DNA of 64,000 bases from Kalaharituber pfeilii (GCA_015179045.1 WHUZ01000010.1:434001-498000), one strand, 5' to 3'; counted from the stretch's first letter, positions 10,390-21,963 are shown. Notes: generated by a model from the letters alone, not told the origin. Made by a program: numbers and translations.

Positions 10390-11416
10390 TTTTTTTTTTT
10401 TTTTTCATTAATCGCATGCCGCCCTGAGGGCTATGGCGATGTTTTAAGTACATGGATTTTAGATTGCGAAACGAAAAGGAAAAATAAGGAAAAATAGAAA
10501 TGAAGAGTGAATTAATAAAAGGTAGAGAAAAATCCCGCTTAGTCTTCTCCCGCCCATCTCAAGGTTTCCACTAGTTTGTCTGTATTCTCGTCCGTCCTCT
10601 TTGGATTTACCAGGTCTTCCGCTCCTCCGGGTAGTCTTTTCTTCCAGAGTTGGCATCCTGTGAAGATGTGGGCCAGGTTTTCTAGGTACCTCCCACACCA
10701 CCGGCATTCTGGAGAGTCCGCTTTGCCGATTCGGTGTCTCCACTCCCTTAGCCCCTTGTTGCCGAGGATGCCGGCTAGGGTCGCTGTCAATTTCCTGCTC
10801 CCCAGCTTTTGTAGAGGGCGATATGTCATGTTTAGCTGATTCCTTTCTTCCGCTCTGAGCACTCTGGCATTTTGGCAAATGCCCGCCTCGGTGACTATCT
10901 CGTCCTGGCACTGGAGTGCGGTGCCGACCTGGCGGCCTTGTCTGCTTTGGTGTTACCCTTAATACCCGTGCGTGCCTTTAACCCATAGTATTGAGAGGTC
11001 CATTTCACCCTTGGCTGCTCTGGCTTCCCATCTTTCCCGCACTGCTTGTGATGCGCCGTCCGGTATAGGATCCCCTCTTGCTATCCTCTGAAGTCTGGCT
11101 ATGGCTGTCCTTGAGTCCGTGACGATCATGAGCTCCCCGTCTTTCTTTAGAGCATGGCTAATGGCTATTAGTTCGCCGTCGTTTACCGTGCTTCGGTTGC
11201 TCAGGCATATAGAGGTGTCCCCCTGGCGGTGGTAGATGCCGGCGCCGGTGGTTTCGTCCATTCGGCTCCCGTCCGTGTATATGCTCTCCCATCCTTCGTC
11301 TTCTGCTTTGGCTATGATTCCTTCCCATTCCTCCTCCGTTAGATCACTTGGGTGGAACGGGAATGTGTGTAGCGCAAGAGGTTCCCGGTGGGTAAGAGAC
11401 CCCCGAAGGTATTCGG

Positions 11417-11461
11417 CTTGGGCGGCATGCGAGTATTGATATATAAAAAAAAAAAAAAAAA
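11417..11461 (+). mobile_element. 45-bp type-1 LINE-tail insertion
   Basis: Only the last 27 or so bases of the LINE tail (GGCGGCATGCGAGTATTGAT) plus oligo(A), between perfect 12-bp repeats GAAGGTATTCGG (11405-11416 and 11462-11473). The gain (45 + 12 = 57 nt) is a multiple of three, so the RNase H frame it entered stays open. Confidence 0.88.
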
Positions 11462-12071
11462 GAAGGTATTCGGAGTCTGGCTGTGGGTTCTGTATGGTCT
11501 CATGTTTGAATCTTAACGTTCGGGCTTCCACTCCGTCCCTTTCCCCGGCTATGAAAATCTCGACAGCCTCCAGGTTAGCTATCCCCTCTACCACGTCCCA
11601 CCTTGTGCCCCATGGAGCGCCAATGATGTCTCTGGCTACAGTGTATTGCCATTTCTCGAGCTGCCGTAATTTGTGTTCGGGAGGGGCGCCTTTATCATAG
11701 CTCGCCCAGGCCCAGCTGCCGTAGGTGGCGATGTTCCTGGCTATGCTTGTATAAAGCTGTCTTCTCTTTTCCGGCGGTACCTTGGTGAGCCGTGCAGCCA
11801 CTGTCCATGCTGCCAACCACCTCAGGACGAGCGTTTGGAAGCGACTCCGCAACCACAACGTTCCCCCCGCTGAAACCTACATAGATCGAAAGCTCTCGGC
11901 GAGCCGAGTACTTTGATCTAATTTTTTATCCCAAATACCCGACGCTGCAAATTTCCCCCGAGGGGAGAGATTCGGAGGATTCTTCAGCTCAACACCATCG
12001 TTTCAACCACACCCCTGTCCGCGCCAAGACACCACCCAGAACACCAATAAGACGACTGGTCAGCCAATAAG

Positions 12072-13140
12072 ATGCCACCGAAAGGAAAGAAGACAAAGAA
12101 GACCGCTCCCCCGCCGCAGACCCCCCCGAGCCCCGTCCCCGCCCCCCCTACGCCGGCTCCGCCGAGTCAGGCGGACTTCCATCTCGTGTTAGACAAGTAC
12201 TATAGAGACGTTGACAGACTGCCGATCCCAGAGTGGGAAGAGGCAAAGCAAAGGTTGCTGCGGGAACCGGGACCACACCTCTGGTACATCGTCCTTACCG
12301 CACTGTGGGGCCTCGGGACGGACCAAAGAAAACCTGTCGACGGATCTGTCATGGCGTTACGTTTTAACCAGGGTGCGACGGTACAGGTGTTTACAGGAGA
12401 CCCCGACGACCCACGTCCGAGCTGGCTGAACAACTCCCCACCGACGCTACCAGAAGATCCACTGATGCCGCCACAGCCACCGACACTGGGGTTCAGCCCC
12501 ATTACTACTTTAGACACAACTCCGGTGGAACCCACCGCCACGACCGTACTGGCCCCCGCGGATCCATCCCCCACCCTCACTCCGACACCTACCCTGCCAT
12601 CCAAGAAGCGCAAGGGTAAGGCACCGTCACCACAAGCTGACTACGCATTCAAACGTCGGCTAGATGACAAAGAGGCGGAAAAGATCGCGGCGGCCAACGC
12701 CAACACAAATTCACACCCCCTCCCTCAGCCCAGTGCCCCCACAGCCCCCCCCCGACAAAGCAGCCAGCCCCAACCAGCACACCGGAGGCCACCACCAAGA
12801 CGAAAACCGGCCTTGTCGTACACGGAATTGCACTCCGGAAGGATTTGAACAATGTCCGGAGGTGGTTAGAGGCTGCTTTTTTTTTTTTTTTTTTTTTTTA
12901 TATCACATGACCCCGCTTGTAGCTGTTCGCCATGGCAGGGCGTTAGAGGCTGCTAACCGGGATCTGGGAAAGGTGGAAGGAATTCGATGGCTGAGAAAAA
13001 AGGCAATCCTAACGGAGGAAGGCAAAACCACCAGCTCAGTTGTGGTATACCTTGAGAGACAGGTTGAGCTGGAGAAGGTGAGACTGGGAGGGAAATGGTT
13101 GAAGGCTAGCAAGTACGAGTGGGACAGGAGAAAGAAGTGA
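12072..13140 (+). pseudogene. LINE-B ORF1 (Pro-rich protein with RRM-like C-terminus), broken
   Basis: The start MPPKGKKTKK is at 12072. The protein is rich in Pro and Thr and has a Lys-rich patch (SKKRKGK) near 12600, followed by KEAEKIAAA. A run of nine C at about 12747-12755 marks a frameshift: the true downstream frame (GLVVHGIALRKDL) is in another phase. At 12878 a 64-bp type-2 tail insertion interrupts RRWLEAA. After it come GIRWLRKKAI, EEGKTTSSVVVYLE and a VRLGG segment, and the ORF stops at DRRKK-stop. The C-terminal part resembles the RRM-like nucleic-acid-binding domain of Tad-type ORF1 proteins but lacks the zinc knuckles that usually follow. Confidence 0.8.
12878..12941 (-). mobile_element. 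64-bp type-2 LINE-tail insertion
   Basis: Oligo(T) then the type-2 tail on the minus strand (CCCTGCCATGGCGAACAGCT on the sense strand), flanked by 13-bp repeats GTTAGAGGCTGCT at 12865-12877 and 12942-12954. It sits inside LINE-B ORF1. Confidence 0.88.
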
Positions 13141-15879
13141 GTTGGTACTGGTTTTCCCCCTGGTATTTGTACATTCCCATCACATCGGAGGATACGGGGA
13201 CCACACTGGTATTGTGACTGTTATTCTCAATTCCCTTTTACACAGGAGGTTCTGGGGATTTCCACTTTCATCTGTTAATGTCACTGTCATTTTCACTTCC
13301 CCTGCACACAGGAGTCTCCGGGGAGTTCAACTTTTATTTCTGACTTTCTTTTTATTTTTATATATAACTAAATATCGCCATAGCCCTTAGGGCGGCATGC
13401 TATTAATGATATAAAAAAAAAAAAAAAAAAAATCTCCATGCTGCTTTCCCTGAGTGAAGTCTCTTCCCGAAATGGTTGTTGAATTTCATCTCCCAGTCTA
13501 TGGGTAGCCCCACTAGCTTGTGACTTTTGCCTTTGGTTCCAATTGTGAGTGTCTCAGCCTTTTTGGAGTCCAACTTGAACCCTTCAGCCCTGGCTTCTTG
13601 TTCCAGGGAATGCCGGTAGGCCACTATGTCCCTTTTTAGCTGTTTTATCGACTTGTGGGACAGCACGCTGTGGAAGTTATTCACATAGGATCGGGTGAAT
13701 TGTCGGGTTTCTACCTTCTTAGCCACTGGGGCGACACCTACCAAGAATAGCACTGGGGAGAGGGGTGAACCCTGGGGTGTTCTGTCCGTCATCCTGCCCT
13801 CCCCCCCAGACTTTTCCGTCCCATGATATCCTGAAGTCGTTTGGCTGCATGAAGCCTTCCACAAAGGCCGCCAGGTTCAGGTCGACTTTCTCTATCCTCT
13901 CTGTCACCCTTTCCCGCCGGGTAAAGTTGAAAGCTGACTTTATGTCATCCCCTACTATCGGCGTCCACTCTTCCTTCTCCAGGCGTCTGTCTACCTCCTT
14001 CAGTGTCTGTCTCTGGAGGTCTTCTGCCCCACGATAGGGTCGGCTCCCTAGCTGCGTGTCTCGGAAGAGGGTGTCCTGTCTTTGAATTAGCATCACGACC
14101 ACTTTCTGTCCGAGTTTAGCGGCCGTGTTCAGTAGGGTGATGGGACGCCAACTCCCTGGCCCGTCCCTAAGTCTCCCCTTTTTTAGTATCATCACTACGT
14201 CAAACTCACATGTGAACTGGTGGTTCTCGTTTATGTAGTTGATGATTTTCTCTGGGACTGCGGTCCATAGCGTGGTTCCTCTGATGAGCTTCAATAGTAC
14301 ATATTGAAACCTGTCTAGTCCTGGAGCCAACCTGGATTTTGTCCTAGTCAGTGCTTGCTCTATCGCTATCCCGGCTTCCTCTTTTTCGAGAAGGCGTCCA
14401 GAGGGTTTTCTTGCCGGTGGTGGGGGGCCCATATCGTTTGTGATGAAGTTCCACTTTATTAGGAGTTCTGTTATATGTTCGTCTGTTCTGTCAAAGCCAT
14501 GAGTTCCCTGGTCTGGAAAGGGTCACGTACTAGCTGAAAGATGTTCCAGGGGGATGTGATGCAGTCTTCCTCCAGGTAGTCTTCCCAGTATGCCTTCTTC
14601 TTTTCCCTGATGATGTCTCTTAGGAGTCTCCTGGCCTTGGTCTTTTCCTCTCTTGGTCTTTGCTTGTCCCGTAAGATGTATTTGGTCATTTTCCTAGCTG
14701 CCTTCACCTCTCTATCGAACTATCGCTTGGAGCGCTCCGTGATTTGAGCATCCTTAGTGAATCTCCTTCCTAGACTATATAGCAGGTTATAGGCGTTCGT
14801 TCCTTCCTTCAGTAGTCGATCTCCCCATTTCTTCATGAACTCCTCTCAGGCTTCCCAGTCTGTAACCCTTATCGTCTTGCGGGTCTGTGGATGGCTTTCT
14901 AGTCTCCCGTGTACTATTGCGTGATCTGACCTGGCTATCCATGAAATGCCTATCGGCTTCCATTCCCCTTCCCTAGTGAAAATCAGGTCCAACAAAGCTG
15001 TTCTGGTCTCTTGTCCTACTCGTCATGTCCATGTGATTGTCCCTTTGTCTATCTGTTGGGTTGGTCCATTGGCCTGCATGAGTCTCTTAAGAAGAGACCC
15101 CCTGGTGTCCTGTTTATTGGACCATTCTCGGTGATGAATATTGCAGTCTCCGATTATCATGTCTGTCATTCCGATCTCTTCCATCTCCTTCTCTATATCA
15201 GTGTCTTCGTTCCAATACACCCCGGTGATTCTCTGTCCCCGGTATTGTATGGTTGTATGTCTGTCTGTTCCGTCTACCTTTACTTCTGTGACTATGTCCT
15301 TTCGCACGTAGGCTGCTATGGCTCCCTTTTTTGATTAGTGTATGCACTGTGGTATTGTCACGGCTTGGCGTGCCATGGCGGCAGAGGGAAGCTGATTACT
15401 AGTACGTGTGGACGTCTAAGGGAGCCAAGATCCTTGACCACGTGCGCAAACGTAAGCGAGTCGCTGACTGGCCCGTACGGATACTCCTATATATACCGAC
15501 CGCACTACCGGGTGGTACCGGTAGTTCTACCTTTTGGTGCAACGGTTTGCAAACGGTCGGTTGCAATCCGTAACAGGTATAGGCTGGGTGAAATGTCATC
15601 CCTCCTCCCAGTGCTAACCAGCTTACCCCTATAAAGATAACATCTGCTTTCCTATCCGCTCCTTCATGTAATGTCAAGTCTGTCCCCACTACCCCCCTCC
15701 CTACGTTCTAGTATATCGTCTTAATCATTGTGGGGGAAGTGGCCTCTCTGGTGCCCTTTGGGCACATGGGTTGGCTTTCCAGTTGCAGTCAGGGTGATGT
15801 TCTCCTGTTCTTCTATAGCACTGACAAGTCTGATTAAATCTCCCATTCAGGTACTAGGGTTCTTCTAGCTCCTTCCTTC

Positions 15880-18726
15880 TAGGGGATCTTTATAGCCATT
15901 CCAGTAGGTTCCTCTGTTTTGGTACCCATTCATTGACCTGTCCGACCTGGAAGTGATGGTAGTATCCTTTAGAATTCGTGTACCTGGATCGTCTGGCTTT
16001 GTCAGATTTTTCCTTTCCCAGGCCCGCTCGTAGGAAGCATTTTATTTTCTCACCTCGAAATGTCAGGCCATTCTTTAGTATTTGTAAGACGTTGTCTGAC
16101 ACGAAGATGAAGATCACTCAGTTTCCATTTCGTGAAGGAACTGCTTTGTCGCTGAGTCTTCATACGTTTCTGTTTGCTATTTCCCCCATGTTCTCGATTC
16201 TCATTTCCCGTTCTACCCTCCCAGTGCCTTCGTTGGATCCTATGTCAAATGTGACCAACTCCACGAGTCGGCTGTCCCAGTCTACCCTGGCCCCTGAGTT
16301 GTCTCTGTTGACTGCTCTAGTTATGGGGTCCAGGTCTCTTGGTCCTTGTCAGTATACGATGTCTGCCATCAACAGTATCCTTTCCTCAGGGAACTCCTTG
16401 TCCAGGATTACTCTGCGGACCTTATAGGGGGAGGTCTCTCCTAGATTTTGGTTGATTCTGGCCTTAACCTATTCCATTGCGTGGTTCCCCTTAATTGGGT
16501 AGCTCCATTTCCTCTTCCAGTTCTCCTTGTTGTGGATTCTGGCTTGTCAGAGTCATTCCTTAGGGATAAACTCTCTGTTTTCCTTTGTCTTGGGACCTTT
16601 AGGGGGGGTTTTGCTCCTTGTGTCGATTACCTCTTCCCTGCCTTTTGAAGATGCGGCCTTGGCGTAGGTCCGTGTTTTGGGTGTTGTTTGTGGTATATTC
16701 TCCTTTGCGGTGTCTGATGTCATTGTCCCCTTTTGAGGTTGCAGTAGGGGGTTTTCCGGTGGGGTCGATTCTTCTGTGTCTACTTGTGGTAACGTTTCCC
16801 CTTTGTTGTCTATAACGTTATTATTCTTGCCCTTTTCCTTCTTTATGTTTTTCCCCCCTTTGGTAGCTGGTATCCGTTTCCCATGTTTCCCTCTTTTCCC
16901 CTTGGGTCCAGTCTTCCCAGCAGGTTAGGGGTCTTCTGTTATCTCCGTATCTTTGTCCGCCCTTTCGATCCTGGCTTCATGGGCGTGTTGGCTGTCTTCC
17001 AGCCTGGTGGGTGAATATTTGGTTTCTTCTATCCTTTATGGCGAGTCTTCCTTCTTGTCACTCTCCCTTGTCTCGATCCGAGCTTGGTGGGCATGTTGGC
17101 TGTCCTCTAGCCTTGTATGAGAGTATTCCGTATCCTCCATCTTCTGAGGGAATTCAGGTGTATCTTATTGAGGTAGGGGGGTGCCTCGCGTGCATTTGCT
17201 CTGCTCTCATTCTTGGCTCGGTGGGCGTGTGTGCTGTCCTCCAGCATGGTGTATAAGTATTCCATTCCCTCCATCTTCTGAGGGTATTCGGTGATTTCTG
17301 GTTGGGGTAGTGGAGGTGCATAGTATGCGGTTTTTCCGTGGGGAGACTGCTCCCAGGTTTCTCTTCCAGGGGTGTGGGCTCCTACCTTTGTCCTTATATT
17401 ATCTAGGGCGAAGCTGTGGCGTCCCAAAGCTTCCAGGATTGTGTTCAACCATCCTTTCTCCCTGATCGTGTCCCTCCCGAAGATTTGTTCAAACATTACT
17501 GCCTGTTCTCTTTTTATGATGCTGTCCGTCTACTGGTTGATGTTGTCTCATTCTCTAGCCAGGCTGTTTATAATCATATGTTGTATCTTCTCGTATTGGA
17601 TCTGCAAGCAGGCTTCGATTGACACTTCTATGTCTTTGAATGCGGCTTCCAGGGTTGCTGCGGTCTCTTTGATGGCTGCTGTTGTATCCTTGTTGGTCGC
17701 CTCGTCCTTCCATACCTGGTATCCCTGTATCATGCTTTTGGTCCATTCTTTGAGTTCTGGGTCTACCTCTGCTTCCCATCTTTATAATCCGAATCGTTTC
17801 TCCAGTCCCTTCATCGCTTCGGCAGCAGAGGCGCCCAGGGATCTTGCAGTTTCTGGCCGCATGCGCCCCGCGATCATCTTTTCTTCTCAGGGCTTGGCCT
17901 GTTTGGCCGCTGCGATTGCTGTGTCTAGTAGAAATTGTTCCTCATGTAGTTTGTCATCTTGGTCGGGTATTATCGGTCGGTCCATGTCCTGCTCTTGCAT
18001 CTTAGCGAATCGTCTCCTTATCTCGTCAGGGAGTGGGGTGTATCCGGGTTCGGGAGTGTCTGGGATGCTCAGCGTTGTACCGTAAGCTTCACCATGCGTA
18101 CTGGATGCATCTTGGGTGTGCTCTCCTTAGGTGTTGGCCACAAATATCACCGTCCTAGTAGATGAGTTGCTCTCCTCTCCATCATTGTCTTTTTCCCAAG
18201 TCCCAGTATATCCCTTATATGAGTCCGAGGCATACTCTGCATCTTCGTAGGTCCCCAGTATTTGGATCTGTCTAAGCGTGATTGAATCTTCTATCTGGTC
18301 CTCCAGGGGACTGGGGTCCATGGCGTCGCTTCTTTCGATAAAAGCGATTATCTTCTGCGTTTTTACTCTTCCCTCTTGGATGTCTTCTATCGTAATGACT
18401 CGTGTTGGGCCATTGTATTCTTCCTCCTCCGGGAACTTCCCTTTGGTTACTGCCTTGGTGGTGGCTTCTTCTATTCTTTTGGCTTGGTCGGGTTCTTTGG
18501 CCCTGGTGTGCTTGATGATGTCTTGGAATTTATGGAGCATCTATTGTTGATCCTTCTGGATGAAGGTGATGATGTTTTCTCAGGATTTCCAGTTCTTGAT
18601 GTAGTGGAATTCCAGGTTGTTTACCTTCATTGTTCTCGGCTGTCGTCGTCCACTCCGTGATGCACTCTGGACGTGGCATGGGTCATTCCGGTTGTTGGTA
18701 CGCCCTCGTTTGGTCTTTCCAGCCAT
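15880..18726 (-). pseudogene. LINE-A ORF1 (Gag-like, coiled-coil, RRM-like end)
   Basis: ATG at 18726-18724 opens a basic start (MAGKTKRGRTNN). A TGA follows in the WKS-stop-EN context, and a TAG follows in DQQ-stop-MLHKFQDII, where the 8902-8947 copy has Trp. The middle part is acidic and helical (about 18500-17500), followed by short repeated segments of the form LEDSxHAHxARxE near 17240, 17110 and 16990. Near the end an RRM-like segment (IFVSDNVLQILKNGL, then FRGEKIKCFLRAG) precedes the last tail near 15890. Several frameshifts exist, so exact limits are uncertain. ORF1 of such LINEs binds the element RNA and escorts it to the target site. Confidence 0.65.
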
Positions 18727-18779
18727 CTTGGTCATTGTTCACGTGAGTCTTTATACGTCATGGCTGTTGCCGTGGCTTT

Positions 18780-19437
18780 TGACTAGTTGTTTCTGGTCCA
18801 GTCGATCTGTGTGGCCCGGTCGATCTGTGTGCCGGTGTGGCGTGGTGGTGGTGTTGATCCGTTGGTCTGTATGCCGGGTGGCGAGTGGTGTATGTATATG
18901 TCTATCCGGGTGACGATTGGTGCCGGGTGGCGATTGGTGCCGGCTGGCGAGTGGTGTGTGTGTATGTCTGTTCAGGTGGCGATTGGTGTGTGTGCTTCGT
19001 GCTGAGGTGAGGCCTGTTGTTCCCTGTCAATGTGATATATGATCGGTCTATGTGTGACCCGTCCTTTTTATTGGGTCGATAGGCAGGGCTCCTGCGCTCT
19101 CCGGGGTGCTGAGATCAGGCTGGTGTCCTTGGTCCACTTCAAAGGTGATTTCATAGGTGTGGGTCGCCGTCGATGGGGTCTTGCAGGCCCCCCGCGGATG
19201 TTGAGAGTGTCTACTGTGGTAGGTGATCGTACTATGTACGTCTCTGGTCTGAGCTGGCTTTGAGCTGTCTCGAGTCTATTTCGCAGGGGAAGGTATTTAT
19301 TTCGTCAGTTTCGAGTGAGTTTTCAGGGTCCCCGCAACCGTCGGGCCAAGGGGCGTTGTTTTCTGTCGTCCGCTTGTCGCTACGATGTCTGCCGGTCGTG
19401 ATAGGGCCTCAGTCACGTGATGCTGGACAGAGGTGTG
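18780..19437 (-). repeat. LINE-A 5' leader with short tandem repeats
   Basis: Between about 18830 and 19000 units related to GGTGGCGATTGGTG and GGCGAGTGGTGTGTG recur. The outer part (19260-19425) is shared with the plus-strand fragment at 618-780. This is where the internal promoter of such a LINE is expected. Confidence 0.55.
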
Positions 19438-19450
19438 CCCAGTAGGAAGA

Positions 19451-19735
19451 GACAGCGCTAACGTAACCCGATCCTAAGGGAATCTCTCGCGATGAGGAAG
19501 GGGAGGTGCACGCAACCAATGAAACATCCAAACCCAGAGACAAAGGAAATACGCAGCGGAGAAAAAGAAGGGGAAAAGGAAAAGAGCGAGGGATGGGAGT
19601 CTGAGAGTGAGGAATAACACGGGGAAAAGGGTAAAGAACCAGCAAAGACATTCACCCAAGTCGCTGCGGAAGCGAAGCTACCAACCATAGGACCCATAGA
19701 CACAAAACCAAAACCAGGCCCTGGTGCATTGGGAA
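19451..19735 (+). mobile_element. older LINE-A fragment (part 2)
   Basis: Continuation of 8885-10389 beyond the 13-bp duplication. It encodes a Lys/Glu-rich stretch, then a TFTQVAAEAKLPT-like segment. I see no 3' end or oligo(A). The boundary near 19735 is a guess from loss of resemblance. Confidence 0.5.
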
Positions 19736-20241
19736 CTACTGTTAAGATTATGGATGGCGGATGGATGCAGGAGTGTGCTGGTTTGTTCGGAATGAAGCAC
19801 GAGAAACAGCAGGAGAAAGTGAAAGAGCTGAAAACGATTCAGAAGGAAAGGGGTGATTGCTGCTCCTTTATTAAGCGATGCACGGGCCTGTGCAGGTGCA
19901 CTTAGCGACCGCGTTCGGCTGGGTGACGTAAGGAAGCTCAGGGCTAACCCTAGCTCCGGCCAGGATTCTCCCGTCTCGGTTACTCGGGCCGCTGATGAAG
20001 CCTTCGAAGTCTTTTCGAAGCTATACTTGTCACCCGGGCCGCTAATGAAGGATCTCCATCCCTACTTTCGATATCTGCAACGCGCAATAGCTCCAAATTA
20101 GTCACTTGCGGTTTTTCACATTGTAAATCCAGTTCTATCTCAAGTTTATGGCGGTTCGCTATGTAGACTTACATGGACCATCGAATCAGAAGACACCTGC
20201 TCGCTCGCACGGGCCCTGGTCTTCCTCATCGGGGCAAGCTG
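19736..20241. other. no recognised gene
   Basis: An 82-codon frame at 19853-20101 (+) contains DEAFEVFSKLYLSPGPLMKD, but nothing supports it as a gene. The rest is unremarkable. Confidence 0.35.
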
Positions 20242-20249
20242 TCTGCAAA

Positions 20250-20255
<6 letters not shown>

Positions 20256-20287
<32 letters not shown>

Positions 20288-20360
20288 CACATAACCCCGC
20301 TTGTAGCACTTGGCCATGGCAGGGTCCCTGGGCAAGCCCTCATAGCCCGGAGACAGGCTA
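20256..20360 (-). mobile_element. 105-bp type-2 LINE-tail insertion (long form)
   Basis: Oligo(T), the type-2 hairpin and about 40 further bases (TAGCCTGTCTCCGGGC start on the sense strand), between 14-bp repeats TCTGCAAACCTTTT (20242-20255 and 20361-20374). The insertion at 62432-62534 starts at almost the same sequence position. Confidence 0.85.
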
Positions 20361-20374
20361 TCTGCAAACCTTTT

Positions 20375-20696
20375 AAGCACCAGCATTCTTGAAGGTACCA
20401 GCTTGCGATGACTGCTTTATCCGTTGCTGTCTCACGCAGTCTTTATCCTCAAACCTGTTCTCACATGGGCCATTTAATCAAATGATATGTAGTGGTACTC
20501 GTAGCTGCAACATAGTGTATGACGCTGGGAGTTTACGGTATGGAGGCTCTTCGGAACATGTTGGGGATGCAAACATGCTAGGTTGAATTACTCAATGGTG
20601 GTTTCGATTGTTTGTATCCCGCTCCAACCAACTGTTATCTATTGACGGCCTGTTGTGGTGCCACGGAGGTCCGTAGTGCGGATGCTCCTCCTGGGG
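20375..20696. other. no recognised gene
   Basis: No frame or motif worth support between two retroinsertions. Confidence 0.35.
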
Positions 20697-20708
20697 GGAA
20701 TTAAGAGA

Positions 20709-21469
20709 TTTTTTTTTTTTTTTTTTTTTAATATCATTACTCGCATGCCGCCCTATGGGCTATGGCGAGGTGTTTATTAAAGTAAAAGAACGAAAAGCAG
20801 TAACTGTCACTAAATACATATGGTACCCGCGATACTCGTCCATGGTACCGGTGGAATGCAGGGGCCAGTGTGTCCATCTTCTCTCCGACTCGTACCGGCA
20901 TGCCTTCAACCACTTCCCTCCCAAACGCACTCTCTGAATTTGGACGTCTTTTTCCAGGTATACCACGGATGAGCTTGTCTTCTTCCCTTCCTCCAGCAGC
21001 AGCGTCTTGCGTCTCAGCCATCTAATCCCGGTGGTCTTGTCGATTTCCTTATTTGCCTCCTCCAGCCATCTGCGGACTTTCCCCAAGTCTTTTCTCAAGG
21101 CGATTCCGTGAATGACTATGCCTTCTTTCCTGGTGACGGGGTTGGGGCTGGGGGAGCTTCTGGTTTTGGGGCTAGATGTGGTTTTCCCGGGTTTTGGGGG
21201 GGCATTCTTCGGGGGGTGGGGGTTGGGGTAGTGTCATCGGGGTTGGGGGGCTTGATGACAGTGTAGCGGCTGAGGCAATCTTCTTTGCCTCCGTGTCCGT
21301 AAGCGCACGCTTGATGGCGTATGCGTCCTGGTTGGATGGCATCTTACCTTTGCGCTTTCTCGTTGGTGTGGGGGCGGGGGTTCGGGTGGTGGGAGCGGGG
21401 GAGGATTCCTCCGAGTGTAGGGTGAAGACGGGGCTGATGCGAACGTCCTCTGGGGTTGGTTCCACCGGT
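20709..21469 (-). mobile_element. 5'-truncated LINE-B with 12-bp duplication
   Basis: Oligo(T), type-1 hairpin, then minus-strand ORF1: GIRWLRRKTLLLEEGKK, a VRLGG segment and SERR, with the normal stop lost by a shift. Upstream are the Lys-rich patch (TRKRKGK) and TEAKKIASA. It is truncated within the Pro-rich part. The 12-bp repeat GGAATTAAGAGA flanks it (20697-20708 and 21470-21481). Confidence 0.87.
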
Positions 21470-21567
21470 GGAATTAAGAGAGATCAGGGGCTTTTGTCGA
21501 TGCAAGTTTCAAGACGGGAATTAAGGATATTGGAAGCAAAGCTATACCTAGACAGTGTTTTACTTTT

Positions 21568-21635
21568 TTTTTCTTAAAATGACATAACCCCGCTCATCGC
21601 TACTCGCTATGGCAGGTCCTAGTGTTGGGTAATAC
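21568..21635 (-). mobile_element. type-2 LINE-tail insertion, weathered
   Basis: A short T run, then GACATAACCCCGCTCATCGC and CTATGGCAGG on the plus strand, which is the type-2 tail read backwards. The possible duplication AGTGTT is short, so the borders are approximate. Confidence 0.6.
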
Positions 21636-21963
21636 AGCCTGAATTTGATAGAGTGCTTCACCTAGAAACCGATCATCACCGGGAAACCGATCAAGTCCAT
21701 TAACTTACATACAGAGCTGCTGTGAATGCAAATGACACTCAAGTGGCCTCAAATCAAAGCCAGAGCATGGGAGAACATAGTAAATTATTTTCTGCACTTT
21801 CTTTTCCCAGCTTGTCGCACCTGAGGAGTGACATATACTGGAATATATGCAACCCTATTCTAGCATATACTTTTGAGTCACCATATATGAATGAGATTAC
21901 CTGAGGCCTTTGCATCTCAATATATCCTCTATTGCTTATGCTAAGTAAGTATACAAAGTTTTG
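21636..21963. other. no recognised gene
   Basis: AT-rich stretch with no supportable frame. Confidence 0.35.

Larger units (their letters stand above)
11850..13432 (+). mobile_element. full-length LINE-B (ORF1 only) inside LINE-A ORF2
   Basis: The 5' end CAACCACAACG matches the 5' end of the intact copy at 50252-51650, and the 222-bp leaders align throughout. It then carries ORF1, a 3' region and the type-1 hairpin with oligo(A) to 13432. There is no endonuclease or reverse transcriptase. The duplication at this site is short (CTCC or ACTCC). Removing the element rejoins LINE-A ORF2 in frame at an AAWSRF context. ORF1 carries its own frameshift and a type-2 tail insertion. Confidence 0.85.
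10539..15728 (-). pseudogene. LINE-A ORF2: APE endonuclease, reverse transcriptase, RNase H, zinc knuckle
   Basis: The start ATG is at 15728-15726. A TAG follows after five codons, where Gln is expected by comparison with the family. Endonuclease: KADVIFI near 15640 and MIIGDCNIHHREWS near 15140 (family GDFNxHH). Reverse transcriptase: LAPGLDRFQ near 14320, GSWRPITLLN near 14140, DDIKSAFN near 13930, QGSPLSPVLF near 13770. The YVDD box reads YVNN near 13680, so two catalytic Asp residues are lost. RNase H: IYTDGSR, DGELIAI, VTDSRTA and KGTHG, in order, at about 11280-10965. The knuckle is CRWCGRYLENLAHIFTGC near 10700. It ends RWAGED-stop. It is split by LINE-B (11850-13432); joining the flanks restores the frame. 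A 57-nt in-frame gain at 11417-11473 is a tail insertion. Confidence 0.85.
10390..19437 (-). mobile_element. full-length LINE-A (Tad-like, two ORFs), interrupted
   Basis: Minus-strand non-LTR retrotransposon flanked by a perfect 13-bp duplication. Order from its 5' end: leader with short repeats (19437-18727), ORF1 (18726 to about 15880), ORF2 with endonuclease, reverse transcriptase and RNase H (15728-10539), 3' type-1 hairpin and oligo(A) (seen as oligo(T) from 10390). Without the LINE-B insertion at 11850-13432 it is about 7.5 kb, the size of a complete Tad-like element. Several stops and substitutions show this copy is dead. Its tail matches those of LINE-B and the tiny tail insertions, so LINE-A is the likely source of their machinery. 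Confidence 0.88.
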
